From a bacterium (GTDB lineage: Bacteria > AUK180), in the NCBI GenBank assembly GCA_023144005.1, contig JAGLGN010000032.1:5606-69605 (forward strand): DNA of 64,000 nucleotides, read 5' to 3'. Below, one piece after another: positions 26,834 to 35,115 of this stretch. The stretch's first letter is position 1; the number at the start of each line of letters is the position of its first letter. The notes below the pieces were generated by a model. It was not told the DNA's origin, did not search any database, and saw only the letters and a list, made by a program, of their open reading frames with translations. The position numbers were made by a program, and so were the translations under genes.

Positions 26834-27613
26834 ATGGAATTAAAAGATATTCAAAGGGAATTGCCTGAATTTAAAGAGAAGATCGACCTTGTCGGCGTTA
26901 AGAACATCTGCGCTCCCATAAGGATCAAGGACAGGGCGAATAAGGTGCAGAATACAGTGGCGAAAATTGAAATGTCCGTATGCCTGCCTCATCATCAGAG
27001 GGGCACTCATATGAGCCGTTTCACGGAGCAGCTGCACCTCTCTGAAAGGACACTTTCCTATAAGACCTTAAAGAAAACCCTTGAGGACCTTCAGAAAATA
27101 CTGCATGCTGATTCATCCTTCATTATCGTAAGATTCCCCTATTTCATTAAAAAGACCGCCCCTGTATCGAAATCAAAGAGCCTTATGAATTATGATGTGG
27201 AATTCACCGGACGGTTAAAGAATGGGAAATTCTTATTCACTTTGACAGTAAAAGTTCCTGTTATGACACTTTGCCCGTGTTCTAAGGAGATCAGCGAGAA
27301 CGGCGCTCACAATCAGAGGGCATTTGTAACGATCTCCATTGACACCAACAGCTTTGTCTGGATCGAGGACTTGGTCAAGCTTGCCGAAAACAGCGCATCC
27401 GCCCCTCTATATATGACGCTGAAGCGGCCCGATGAGAAATTCATTACCGAGCTCTCCTATAATAATCCTCGATTCGTGGAGGATGTAGTAAGAAAGGTGG
27501 CAGACGGACTGAAGGGGATCAGCAAGATAAGGAGATTTAGAGTAGAGGTTGAGTCTCAGGAATCCATACACAATCATTCTGCTTACGCCTTCATAGAGTA
27601 TGAGAAAGAATAA
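26834..27613 (+). CDS. folE2: GTP cyclohydrolase IB
   Basis: A 259-residue protein of the FolE2 (COG1469) family, the zinc-independent GTP cyclohydrolase that makes dihydroneopterin triphosphate for folate. It shows CLPHHQRGTHMSRFTEQLH, TLCPCSKEIS (the conserved CPCSK) and GAHNQRAFVTI. It starts one base after the PiT stop and overlaps the HAD gene by 14 bases. Confidence 0.95.
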   Translation: MELKDIQRELPEFKEKIDLVGVKNICAPIRIKDRANKVQNTVAKIEMSVCLPHHQRGTHMSRFTEQLHLSERTLSYKTLKKTLEDLQKILHADSSFIIVRFPYFIKKTAPVSKSKSLMNYDVEFTGRLKNGKFLFTLTVKVPVMTLCPCSKEISENGAHNQRAFVTISIDTNSFVWIEDLVKLAENSASAPLYMTLKRPDEKFITELSYNNPRFVEDVVRKVADGLKGISKIRRFRVEVESQESIHNHSAYAFIEYEKE

Positions 27614-28181
27614 AGCCATCGGGATCGATATCGATGCCGTTCTGGCAGATTCTGATCCCGTATTCATCAAAGAACTTCAGCAGATAACCGGCAAGGAGTT
27701 TATCAGAACTAAGGAAACGCCATTCAAATACGAGGATGCCTTCGGTATTGATGAAGACACAATGAACATCTTCTGGGATACCTTTACCCGCAAGAACGGC
27801 TGGATTGATATTCCCGTTCTCTCAGGCGCTGTTGAAGCGGTCAAGCTGCTCCACGAGGAGTATCATATCGCCATTGTTTCAGCAAGGCCGCAGGTCCTGG
27901 AAACACAGACAGTCAAATGGCTAGAGCTCAACAATATCCCGTTCGACGAGATATTCTTCACTGATTTTGAAGATAAGGCACAAAAACTGTCGCATCTTGA
28001 TGAATTGGAATACTTTCTGGAAGACAATCCCATTTTTATAATGGATCTGATAAAACGGGGTGTACATATTCTGCTTTTTGATTATCCGTGGAATCAGAAT
28101 TTTACTGATCCTGGAGTTACAAGGGTCTTCGGTTGGGAGGATGTCTATAAATTGTTCTTCAAGTCCAATCGCGCCAGATAG
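27600..28181 (+). CDS. HAD-superfamily 5'-nucleotidase-like phosphatase
   Basis: A 193-residue HAD protein. Motif I is GIDIDAVLAD (nucleophile D10 and acid D12), motif II is IVSARP, and EDNPIFIMDL is close to motif IV. The layout resembles 5'(3')-deoxyribonucleotidases of the NT5C/YqfW type. Its last 37 bases overlap the convergent pgsA gene, so the two transcripts are antisense at their ends. Confidence 0.8.
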   Translation: MRKNKAIGIDIDAVLADSDPVFIKELQQITGKEFIRTKETPFKYEDAFGIDEDTMNIFWDTFTRKNGWIDIPVLSGAVEAVKLLHEEYHIAIVSARPQVLETQTVKWLELNNIPFDEIFFTDFEDKAQKLSHLDELEYFLEDNPIFIMDLIKRGVHILLFDYPWNQNFTDPGVTRVFGWEDVYKLFFKSNRAR

Positions 28182-28696
28182 TCGATAAACGAATAGAGAG
28201 TTACACCGAAAAGCATCCAATTGGCGATGGTCAGGGATATTCCCTTCCAGCCGATCATCATTGCGGCATCTCCCGCTGAATCAACCACAAGCAAAAGAAT
28301 GAATATGATAGCTATCATCTGAACGGTTGTCTTTATCTTCCCTGAAAGCATTGCGGGTATCACTTTTCCCTTGGCGGATATGACCATTCTTAATCCGGTA
28401 ATAGTGAATTCCCTGAAAAGAATGAAGATCACGATCCATGCCGGAGTGATACCGTACTTGACGAAAAGGATCAATGCTGAAAAGACCAGGATCTTATCCG
28501 CCAGCGGATCGGCGAATTTACCAAAATCAGATACGGCATTGTATTTTCTGGCTATCAAACCGTCAAAAAAGTCGGTGACCGCGGAAATGATAAATGCGGC
28601 GCCGGCAAATGTGAATGCTTCTATCTCGAATAAATAAACAAAGAGCGCTGCCAGGATTATCCTGACGGCAGTCAAAATATTTGGTACTTTTTTCAT
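28145..28696 (-). CDS. pgsA: CDP-diacylglycerol-glycerol-3-phosphate 3-phosphatidyltransferase
   Basis: A 183-residue CDP-alcohol phosphotransferase with the motif DFFDGLIARKYNAVSDFGKF continuing into ADPLADK, that is D-x2-DG-x2-AR-x8-G-x3-D-x3-D, which holds the divalent metals. It has about six membrane helices and starts MKKVPNILTAVRI as PgsA does. It makes phosphatidylglycerol-phosphate in the inner membrane. Coupled to rimO by ATGA; the rimO-pgsA order is common. Confidence 0.93.
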   Translation of the reverse strand: MKKVPNILTAVRIILAALFVYLFEIEAFTFAGAAFIISAVTDFFDGLIARKYNAVSDFGKFADPLADKILVFSALILFVKYGITPAWIVIFILFREFTITGLRMVISAKGKVIPAMLSGKIKTTVQMIAIIFILLLVVDSAGDAAMMIGWKGISLTIANWMLFGVTLYSFIDYLARLDLKNNL

Positions 28697-29982
28697 GTTC
28701 TTCCTCTGAATTCCCCATCTTGAATATACAATTTCGCTTTGATGAATTTTCCGGGTGTCATCCGTTTGCCCGTAACTTTTATATTAAGGTCCACACCGGG
28801 AGAATCCCTGAAGGTCCTACCCTCATATCCTCCCTTTGCTTCGCGGTCAATGACCACTATTTCCTTTTTCCCGACGGGGAAGGTTTCATAAATATTTTCG
28901 GTCTGTATCTCTTCCAGCAGAGAGAGCCTCTTTTCAATTTTATCAAGGGGAACGGGCTGAAGCGAAAGAGAGTCGGTAATATTATTCTCATCGCTGAAAG
29001 GGAAAAAGACTGCCCTTTCAACCCTGTTCTTCCTCAGGAAATCAGCAAGTTCTTTAAAATCATCTTCACTCTCACCGGGAAATCCGATAATCAGATTAGT
29101 CCGCAAAATGCCTCCCGCTGAACGGATAAGGGGAAGGGAATCGTAAAACCCCTTATTCAAGGATGGGCGGCCCATGAAACGAAGCAGCCTTTCCGATACA
29201 TGCTGTATTGGAATATCAAAATACGGAATAATAGTTTTCATTTCCAGAAATCTTTCAACCCATGCGGGATCAATATCTGCGGGGTTGAGGTAATGCACCC
29301 TTATCCAGGTAAATCCCATCTTATCCAGCTCCTCAAGCAATTCAAGCAGGCGTGATCCGCCGAAAAGGTCTTTGCCGTAATCGGTGGTGTCCTGCGCGAT
29401 GATGATGAGCTCGCTTATACCTTGCTTAAGCAATTTCCCGGCTTCTGCCAGGATATCATTGATACTCCTGCTTCTTAAAGGGCCTTTGATATGCGGGATG
29501 AGACAGTATGTGCATTTATGAGAACAACCCTCGGCGATCTTCAGATACTCGTAATGAGCTCCTGTCAGCAGAAGCCGCTCCGCACCCGGATATTGATTGT
29601 TCTTTTCTCCGAAGATAAAACGCTTTCTCTCATTATAGAATTGTTTAGGAACATCATAATGATCTATTCCTCTAATAAGATCAACATCCTTGAATATCTT
29701 CTTATCCCTGCCGAAACGCTCCGCCATACATCCGCTGACAATGATCTTTAATTGGGGATTTGTCTTTTTTAATTCAAGATATTCTTCTATCACATCCTCT
29801 GCCTCTTTAATTGAACTTTCGAGGAATCCGCAGGTATTGATGACTATATGATCGGCTTCGTAGGGGTCGAAGGTGATCTCATAATTTCCATCCATGATAG
29901 ATGAAGCCGCAAGTATTTCAGAATCTACCAGATTTCTTGGACATCCCAGGGAAATCAGGAATACCTTCTGCTTTTTTTTCAT
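28693..29982 (-). CDS. rimO: Ribosomal protein S12 methylthiotransferase RimO
   Basis: A 429-residue radical-SAM methylthiotransferase. The N-terminal cluster cysteines are in SLGCPRNLVDSE, NTCGF and SGCM. The radical-SAM CxxxCxxC is CSHKCTYC, followed by IPHIKGPLRSRS. A C-terminal TRAM domain is present. SLGCPRNLVDSE is diagnostic for RimO as opposed to MiaB. It modifies the conserved aspartate of ribosomal protein S12. ATGA overlaps on both sides. Confidence 0.96.
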   Translation of the reverse strand: MKKKQKVFLISLGCPRNLVDSEILAASSIMDGNYEITFDPYEADHIVINTCGFLESSIKEAEDVIEEYLELKKTNPQLKIIVSGCMAERFGRDKKIFKDVDLIRGIDHYDVPKQFYNERKRFIFGEKNNQYPGAERLLLTGAHYEYLKIAEGCSHKCTYCLIPHIKGPLRSRSINDILAEAGKLLKQGISELIIIAQDTTDYGKDLFGGSRLLELLEELDKMGFTWIRVHYLNPADIDPAWVERFLEMKTIIPYFDIPIQHVSERLLRFMGRPSLNKGFYDSLPLIRSAGGILRTNLIIGFPGESEDDFKELADFLRKNRVERAVFFPFSDENNITDSLSLQPVPLDKIEKRLSLLEEIQTENIYETFPVGKKEIVVIDREAKGGYEGRTFRDSPGVDLNIKVTGKRMTPGKFIKAKLYIQDGEFRGRT

Positions 29983-30629
29983 AGGGAGAAATACTTTTTC
30001 AGTTTCCCCTCAGTAACTTTCTTCTTTTTATATGATTCTATGCGGAAATGAAGTATCCTTCCGTCGGTGCCGGTAAATACCACTTCCTTCAACTTAAAAT
30101 TCTTCTCATCAATGAGAAATTCAATGGAGGAGAACGGAAAATTCTTATCCATGGGTTTGATCTTAACAAGGACGATCCCGTCCGAACTCCTGAAGACCTC
30201 TTTATGGAATTGCTCCCATTTCTTCTTGGAAGGGATGATATAGGTAAGAGAATCATCTTCCAGTTCGAACTCCTTTCTAACCCTCTTGCCGCTCTCTTCG
30301 GTTTCATAATGCAAGGCGTCTCCGTTTGAAACATAAATATCACTTGTAGAATTCTTCATTTCCAATCGGAATTTTTTTGAATTTAAAAGATATATCCCCT
30401 TGCCGTTCATTTCACTCCACTTCTCTAAAAAAGGGATCCACACCCGCTCGGAGAAACTAAGGAATACTGTATCATTGCTGTTAAATACAGCATATAGGGA
30501 ATGGAGAAAAAGTGATGAGTCCTTTTCTTTCATCGGAACAAAGGTATCATTGTATAATGTGAATCCGAAATTCAGCAATGCGGCGATCACCAAAAGGATC
30601 AGAGAAAATCTTTTCTCATATCGTACCAT
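29979..30629 (-). CDS. LolA-like outer-membrane lipoprotein carrier family protein
   Basis: A 216-residue protein with an N-terminal signal or anchor segment (about 6-25) and a LolA-like unclosed barrel pattern: KFRLEM, DIYVSNGDALHYE and a C-terminal part with KLKEVVFTGTDGR. Similarity is weak, but lolA directly after ftsK is a recurring gene order. The ATG has GGAGGAAAA upstream and lies within the end of ftsK (31-base overlap). Confidence 0.7.
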   Translation of the reverse strand: MVRYEKRFSLILLVIAALLNFGFTLYNDTFVPMKEKDSSLFLHSLYAVFNSNDTVFLSFSERVWIPFLEKWSEMNGKGIYLLNSKKFRLEMKNSTSDIYVSNGDALHYETEESGKRVRKEFELEDDSLTYIIPSKKKWEQFHKEVFRSSDGIVLVKIKPMDKNFPFSSIEFLIDEKNFKLKEVVFTGTDGRILHFRIESYKKKKVTEGKLKKYFSL

Positions 30630-32797
30630 TTTTCCTCCGTGATGAGCATTTCCCTTTTGCCCGATTTGTCCTTTTGTGAAACGATGCCGTTCTGCTCCAT
30701 CAAGTGGATCAGCCGGGATGATCTGTTGTATCCTATAGATAGAACCGTCTGAAGGTAAGATGTCGAAACCTTTCCTGCCTCCAGCAGAGCTGATACCGCC
30801 GGGACAAAAAGCTCATCGTCCACCTCTTTAGTTCCAGCGTCAAGGCCGTTCAAAGCCGCTTCGGTAACATACTCCTCTTCCCAATCAAAGAATTCCTGCT
30901 GATCCAGCGAGGCCCAGTATTGAACTATTCTCAAGGTCTCTTCATCAGCGGGAAAAGGAGCCTGCGCTCTGACGAGATCACTGGAGCCCGGGGGAAGATA
31001 AAGCAGATCGCCTTTTCCTAAAAGTGCTTCTGCGCCGTTCTTGTCAAAGATCGTTCTTGAATCGACTTTCGAGGCAACCCGGAAGGAGATCCGAACAGGG
31101 AAATTGCTCTTAATGACCCCGGTGATAACATCCACCGAAGGCCTCTGTGTAGCTAATACAAGATGTATACCAACTGCACGCGCCAATTGCGCTAAACGGG
31201 CTATGGAAGACTCTACATCGCCTCTGGCGACCATCATGAGATCAGCGAGCTCATCAATGATCACGACTATATAGGGGAATTTCTTCAATTCCTGATCTTC
31301 CTTGGAATGTTTTTCAACATAAGCATTATATTTGGTAATGTGATTGAGGCCGTAATTGGCCATCTCACGGTATCTGAACTCCATCCGGCGAACCATTTCC
31401 TGAAGCTTCTTTGCAGCAGTCTTTGGTTCGACCACAATATCTCCGAGTATATGCGGTAATTTACTGAATTTGGTCATCTCGACCCTCTTCGGATCTATGA
31501 GCAGCATCCTCAGGTCATCCGGAGTGAATTGCATCAGCAGAAAATCGATAAGGGCTTTTATCATCACGGATTTGCCTGAACCGGTTGACCCCGCGATGAG
31601 CAGATGCGGCATATCATTCAGGCAGCCGGCGATATGCGAGCCGTCGATCGTGCACCCGATACCGAAAGCCAGCCCTTTACATTTTTTCAGAGGGCCGCCC
31701 ATGAATTCACTCAAGGCAATTGTCCGCTTATTCTCGTTCGGTATCTCAATGCCTATTGCCTGTTTTCCCGGGATGGGGGCGATTATTCTCACCGGTGATT
31801 TTGCGAGGGCGTAGGAGATATCATTTTCCAGAGAAGTTATCTGACTGACCCTTTGTCCCGGCGATAGCGTTATCTCATAACGGGTAACCGTGGGCCCGGT
31901 AACATAAGAGGCAAGCGTTGCTTCCACACCAAGGAGGTTCAATTTTTCAATGAGTATCTCCCCCAATGCCTCAAGAGCATCCACATCGTTCTTCAGATTA
32001 CCCTTGGAAACGGGATTTAGGATCGACGCGGGGGGCGGCTTGATCTGTCCGGCGCTCATGACAGGAATGGGGATCGCCTCTATTTTTTTCTGAGGTGCTT
32101 TCGCAGTTTTCTTCTCGGATACTTTTGCTTTCTTCTTCTGGGGAGCGGGTTTACTGCTCAATTTTTTCTCTTTTCTTTTTATTCTTTTCTGCTTTTCCTT
32201 TTCCACTGTTTTTTCAAGAGATTTCCGCTTTCTCTCTCTTCTGAGTGCAATGAGATTGAACACCTTGTTCTTGAGTTTTTGAACGAATTTCCGAAAAAGG
32301 AAATTCGTCATTGTAAATATCGCGCCAACAGTGAGCAGTACGGCAACGATGATCGCGCCGAGTTTGCCGGCCGTCTTAATAAGGATGCGCACAGAGAACC
32401 ACCCCAAATACCCTATCTTGAAAAGTATGTCCTGAGTCGGCTTGGCATTACCTACAACACTCTTTGAAATGAAAAGGCCGAATATTATGGAGAAGGCGAA
32501 CATAAAGAGAAATACTCCATAAAAACTCTTAAAATTCCTATCGCTGCTGTCAAAAAGCCGAATGCCTATATATATCAGCATCAATGGTATCAGAAGGCTT
32601 GACCAGCCGAAAGCGACCTTCAGGCCGAAGGCGATGACCATACCTATCTGTCCGATCACCGAATAATCCTTCGCAACATTTGTTACCAACGGGTTTTTGG
32701 CGGGATTATATGTTACAAGGCTGAATCCCACATATATGGCCAGCAAAAATATGATTATGCCGATAAGTTCGAATTTTTGTTCTTTTTTTATGTTCAT
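30599..32797 (-). CDS. ftsK: DNA translocase FtsK/SpoIIIE
   Basis: A 732-residue protein. Four or five N-terminal membrane helices (about 12-170) are followed by a Lys-rich linker (about 180-240) and the motor domain. Walker A is GSTGSGKSV, Walker B IIDELADLMM. The C-terminal gamma winged helix (SYLQTVLSIGYNRSSRLIHLME) reads KOPS-like sites. It pumps chromosomal DNA through the closing septum. ATGA overlap with uppP. Confidence 0.96.
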   Translation of the reverse strand: MNIKKEQKFELIGIIIFLLAIYVGFSLVTYNPAKNPLVTNVAKDYSVIGQIGMVIAFGLKVAFGWSSLLIPLMLIYIGIRLFDSSDRNFKSFYGVFLFMFAFSIIFGLFISKSVVGNAKPTQDILFKIGYLGWFSVRILIKTAGKLGAIIVAVLLTVGAIFTMTNFLFRKFVQKLKNKVFNLIALRRERKRKSLEKTVEKEKQKRIKRKEKKLSSKPAPQKKKAKVSEKKTAKAPQKKIEAIPIPVMSAGQIKPPPASILNPVSKGNLKNDVDALEALGEILIEKLNLLGVEATLASYVTGPTVTRYEITLSPGQRVSQITSLENDISYALAKSPVRIIAPIPGKQAIGIEIPNENKRTIALSEFMGGPLKKCKGLAFGIGCTIDGSHIAGCLNDMPHLLIAGSTGSGKSVMIKALIDFLLMQFTPDDLRMLLIDPKRVEMTKFSKLPHILGDIVVEPKTAAKKLQEMVRRMEFRYREMANYGLNHITKYNAYVEKHSKEDQELKKFPYIVVIIDELADLMMVARGDVESSIARLAQLARAVGIHLVLATQRPSVDVITGVIKSNFPVRISFRVASKVDSRTIFDKNGAEALLGKGDLLYLPPGSSDLVRAQAPFPADEETLRIVQYWASLDQQEFFDWEEEYVTEAALNGLDAGTKEVDDELFVPAVSALLEAGKVSTSYLQTVLSIGYNRSSRLIHLMEQNGIVSQKDKSGKREMLITEEKWYDMRKDFL

Positions 32798-33588
32798 ATA
32801 AAAATAACCGTTACCAATCCTGCTATTATAGCATAGATCCCGAAAAGATAGTATTTTCCTGAGTTCACTAAATTGCGAAGTAATTTAAGAGCAAAATATC
32901 CCGAGATCAAAGCGGCCAGAAAACCAATGATCATCTGACTCATCGGCAAGGATTGAGCACCGCCTGCGCCGGATATGGTTTCCAGAATAAAAGCGCCGCC
33001 GATGGCGGGAAGTGACAGTAAAAATGAAAAATTGAATGCCTTTTCGGGAGAAAGGCCTGAAATGCCCCCAGCCAAGATAGTCGCACCCGATCTTGATATA
33101 CCGGGTATCGCGGCAAAGCCCTGCATCAGTCCTACAAATGCTCCGGATGCCGGATTCGCGGTCTTGATACTGTTTTTGTTCTTTGTAAGAAAGACTTGTG
33201 CAAGAATATTGATACCGCCGGTGAATAATAATGCCCACCCGGCAACCTTAGGAGTAGAGAACATATCCATCAGGATCTTCTTGAAAAATATTATGAACAC
33301 CGCAGTAACCAGTGTTCCCAGTAAAAGGGAATGTAGCAGAGCGGCTTTCTTTGAAAAGGGGTTCTTGAACATCAGCAGTACTTCCCAGATCTGCTTACGC
33401 ATGAAGATCAGAACCGCGAGTAATGTACCCATATGGAGAACTATCCCGAAGTACACATTACCGGAAAACTCGTTTCCCATTAGAGATTGTATGATAGAAA
33501 GATGTCCCGATGATGATATCGGTAGGAATTCGGTCGCCCCCTGCACCAATCCCAGGAGCAGGGAGTAAACCGATCTGAGTACGCTCAT
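32794..33588 (-). CDS. uppP: Undecaprenyl-diphosphatase UppP (BacA)
   Basis: A 264-residue polytopic membrane protein with the family motifs GATEFLPISSSGHL near the N-terminus and PGISRSGATI in the middle. It recycles undecaprenyl pyrophosphate, the lipid carrier of cell-wall synthesis. The ATG directly follows the stop of the TPR gene. Confidence 0.96.
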   Translation of the reverse strand: MSVLRSVYSLLLGLVQGATEFLPISSSGHLSIIQSLMGNEFSGNVYFGIVLHMGTLLAVLIFMRKQIWEVLLMFKNPFSKKAALLHSLLLGTLVTAVFIIFFKKILMDMFSTPKVAGWALLFTGGINILAQVFLTKNKNSIKTANPASGAFVGLMQGFAAIPGISRSGATILAGGISGLSPEKAFNFSFLLSLPAIGGAFILETISGAGGAQSLPMSQMIIGFLAALISGYFALKLLRNLVNSGKYYLFGIYAIIAGLVTVIFI

Positions 33589-34947
33589 TTACTTATTGAG
33601 CACTCCGCTTTTTTCAATATTGGATACTATTTCAGCGATGTATTTATCATTCTTTCTCTTGAGAACCTTTTTTGCCCAATAATAGGCCTTCTTATGGTCT
33701 TTATTAGAATAATAAGCCACGGTGATACCCATCATGGAAGGAAGGAAGCGGCCGTCCAGACTAAGAGCTTTCTTGAAATACTGAATGGCTTTCTGAAAAT
33801 TCGGTGTCTTCTTGCTCATATAACACTTACCAAGATTATGAAGAACGCTTATATCGGCTTTTTTGAGCATCTCTACTCTTGCGTAATAATTTATTGCCTG
33901 ACTGTATTTTTGAAGGTCCATATAGGCGTCACCGATATTTACTAAAACCAGATAGTCGCTTCCGCCGTATTGCTCCGCGATCTTGAATTGTTCCATGGCA
34001 GCCTGTTTCTTACCCATCTTAAAGAGCGCTTTACCCGCGCCGAGATAACCTATGGCGTTAGTATCGTCCTTTTCAATAACCTTGTCAAAGAGCCCCTTGG
34101 CCTTTTCATATTCGCCGTTATCCAGAGCATCCTGGCCGAGCCAGGTAAGCACTTGAGCATCTTCACCGCCCATTTTCTCCAGCTTCGCCATTTCCTTTAA
34201 AACGAGTTCTTTTTCACCCATGGTGCTCAGAACATTGATCTTAAGCTTGATGAGGTTCATATTCTTTGAGTCTTTCTTCAGCCGCTTCGAAATGGTCTTC
34301 AGGGCTTCGTCGAATCTTTTTGTTCTCTGATATATCTGTATCAGCTGAGTTGACATGGTCTCTTCGAAATCCGGATGCACCATAGCGTTCAGGGCAGCAT
34401 TTTCTGCCTGCGTCCAATTCTCTTCCTCAAAGTAGATAATATAAAGATTGTAATAGATCGAGGCCTGATTCTTCTTGACTGATTCCTCTTTCTCCATATC
34501 GGATTCTTCGGTTTTCAATCCCTTATCGAAATACTTCTTGGCCTGTGACTTGAATTCCTTCTTTTGAGCGTCAATCTTGGAAGCGGTTGACTTTCTCAAA
34601 TAAGAGGTACCTATCTGTAGATATGCATAGGTGGTCGGCGTCTGAGCAAGGGATTTGACATACCATTCTATGGCACCATCGACATCGTCCACACGGTATT
34701 CCATATTGGCAAGGCTGTAATAGGCACTCACAAATTCCGGGGATGACTTGACAACCTTCTTGAAATACTTCGCTGCTTCTTCGAATTTAGCCGATCTATC
34801 TTCATCGGAAAGGCCGTTAGTTGTATCTAAAGCCTCGGTTTCGGCCTTTTTTGCACGCTTCCAATAGTTAGCGGAGAGTTCTCCCCAACCGTAAACTACC
34901 GAAAAGCTAAATAATGTAACAAGCAAAACTGCGATGATCTTTTTCAT
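33589..34947 (-). CDS. Secreted TPR-repeat protein
   Basis: A 452-residue protein with a signal peptide (MKKIIAVLLVTLFSFSVVYG) and about nine tetratricopeptide repeats across the rest, for example EFVSAYYSLANMEYRVDD and AIGYLGAGKALFKMGKKQAA. It probably acts in the periplasm as a scaffold; its partners are unknown. AAGGAG precedes the ATG. Second gene of the COX24-TPR-uppP-ftsK-lolA-rimO-pgsA operon. Confidence 0.85.
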   Translation of the reverse strand: MKKIIAVLLVTLFSFSVVYGWGELSANYWKRAKKAETEALDTTNGLSDEDRSAKFEEAAKYFKKVVKSSPEFVSAYYSLANMEYRVDDVDGAIEWYVKSLAQTPTTYAYLQIGTSYLRKSTASKIDAQKKEFKSQAKKYFDKGLKTEESDMEKEESVKKNQASIYYNLYIIYFEEENWTQAENAALNAMVHPDFEETMSTQLIQIYQRTKRFDEALKTISKRLKKDSKNMNLIKLKINVLSTMGEKELVLKEMAKLEKMGGEDAQVLTWLGQDALDNGEYEKAKGLFDKVIEKDDTNAIGYLGAGKALFKMGKKQAAMEQFKIAEQYGGSDYLVLVNIGDAYMDLQKYSQAINYYARVEMLKKADISVLHNLGKCYMSKKTPNFQKAIQYFKKALSLDGRFLPSMMGITVAYYSNKDHKKAYYWAKKVLKRKNDKYIAEIVSNIEKSGVLNK

Positions 34948-34958
34948 CCTACAACTCC

Positions 34959-35054
34959 TTAGTAGGCTTTCTTTTTATGTCTATTTGCCCTTCTTTTCTT
35001 TCTTCTTTTGTGTTTTTTGACCTTCAAAAGCTTTCTTCTGCGTCCTGACGGCAT
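34959..35054 (-). CDS. AURKAIP1/COX24-domain ribosomal mini-protein (bS22-like), 31 residues
   Basis: A 31-residue, extremely basic protein starting MPSGRRRKLLKVKKHKRRKK and ending with RHKKKAY. The MPSG(K/R)(R/K)R start and the lysine/arginine blocks match the tiny COX24/AURKAIP1-domain proteins annotated in Bacteroidota and related to mitochondrial mS38 and mycobacterial bS22. It would bind 16S rRNA in the small ribosomal subunit. A very strong AGGAGG precedes the ATG. It leads the envelope/division operon, eleven bases before the TPR gene. Confidence 0.85.
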   Translation of the reverse strand: MPSGRRRKLLKVKKHKRRKKRRANRHKKKAY

Positions 35055-35086
35055 GGCGTCCTCCTGTATAAAAATATTAATTATTC

Positions 35087-35115
35087 ATTATACAGTATTT
35101 ACACCCTGTTTTCAA
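35087..35115 (-). promoter_or_regulatory. Promoter of the COX24-TPR-uppP-ftsK operon
   Basis: Minus strand: -35 TTGAAA (35115-35110, overlapping the peptidase stop codon), 17-base spacer, -10 TATAAT (35092-35087). Predicted start near 35080, leaving a leader of about 26 bases with AGGAGG. Confidence 0.78.
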
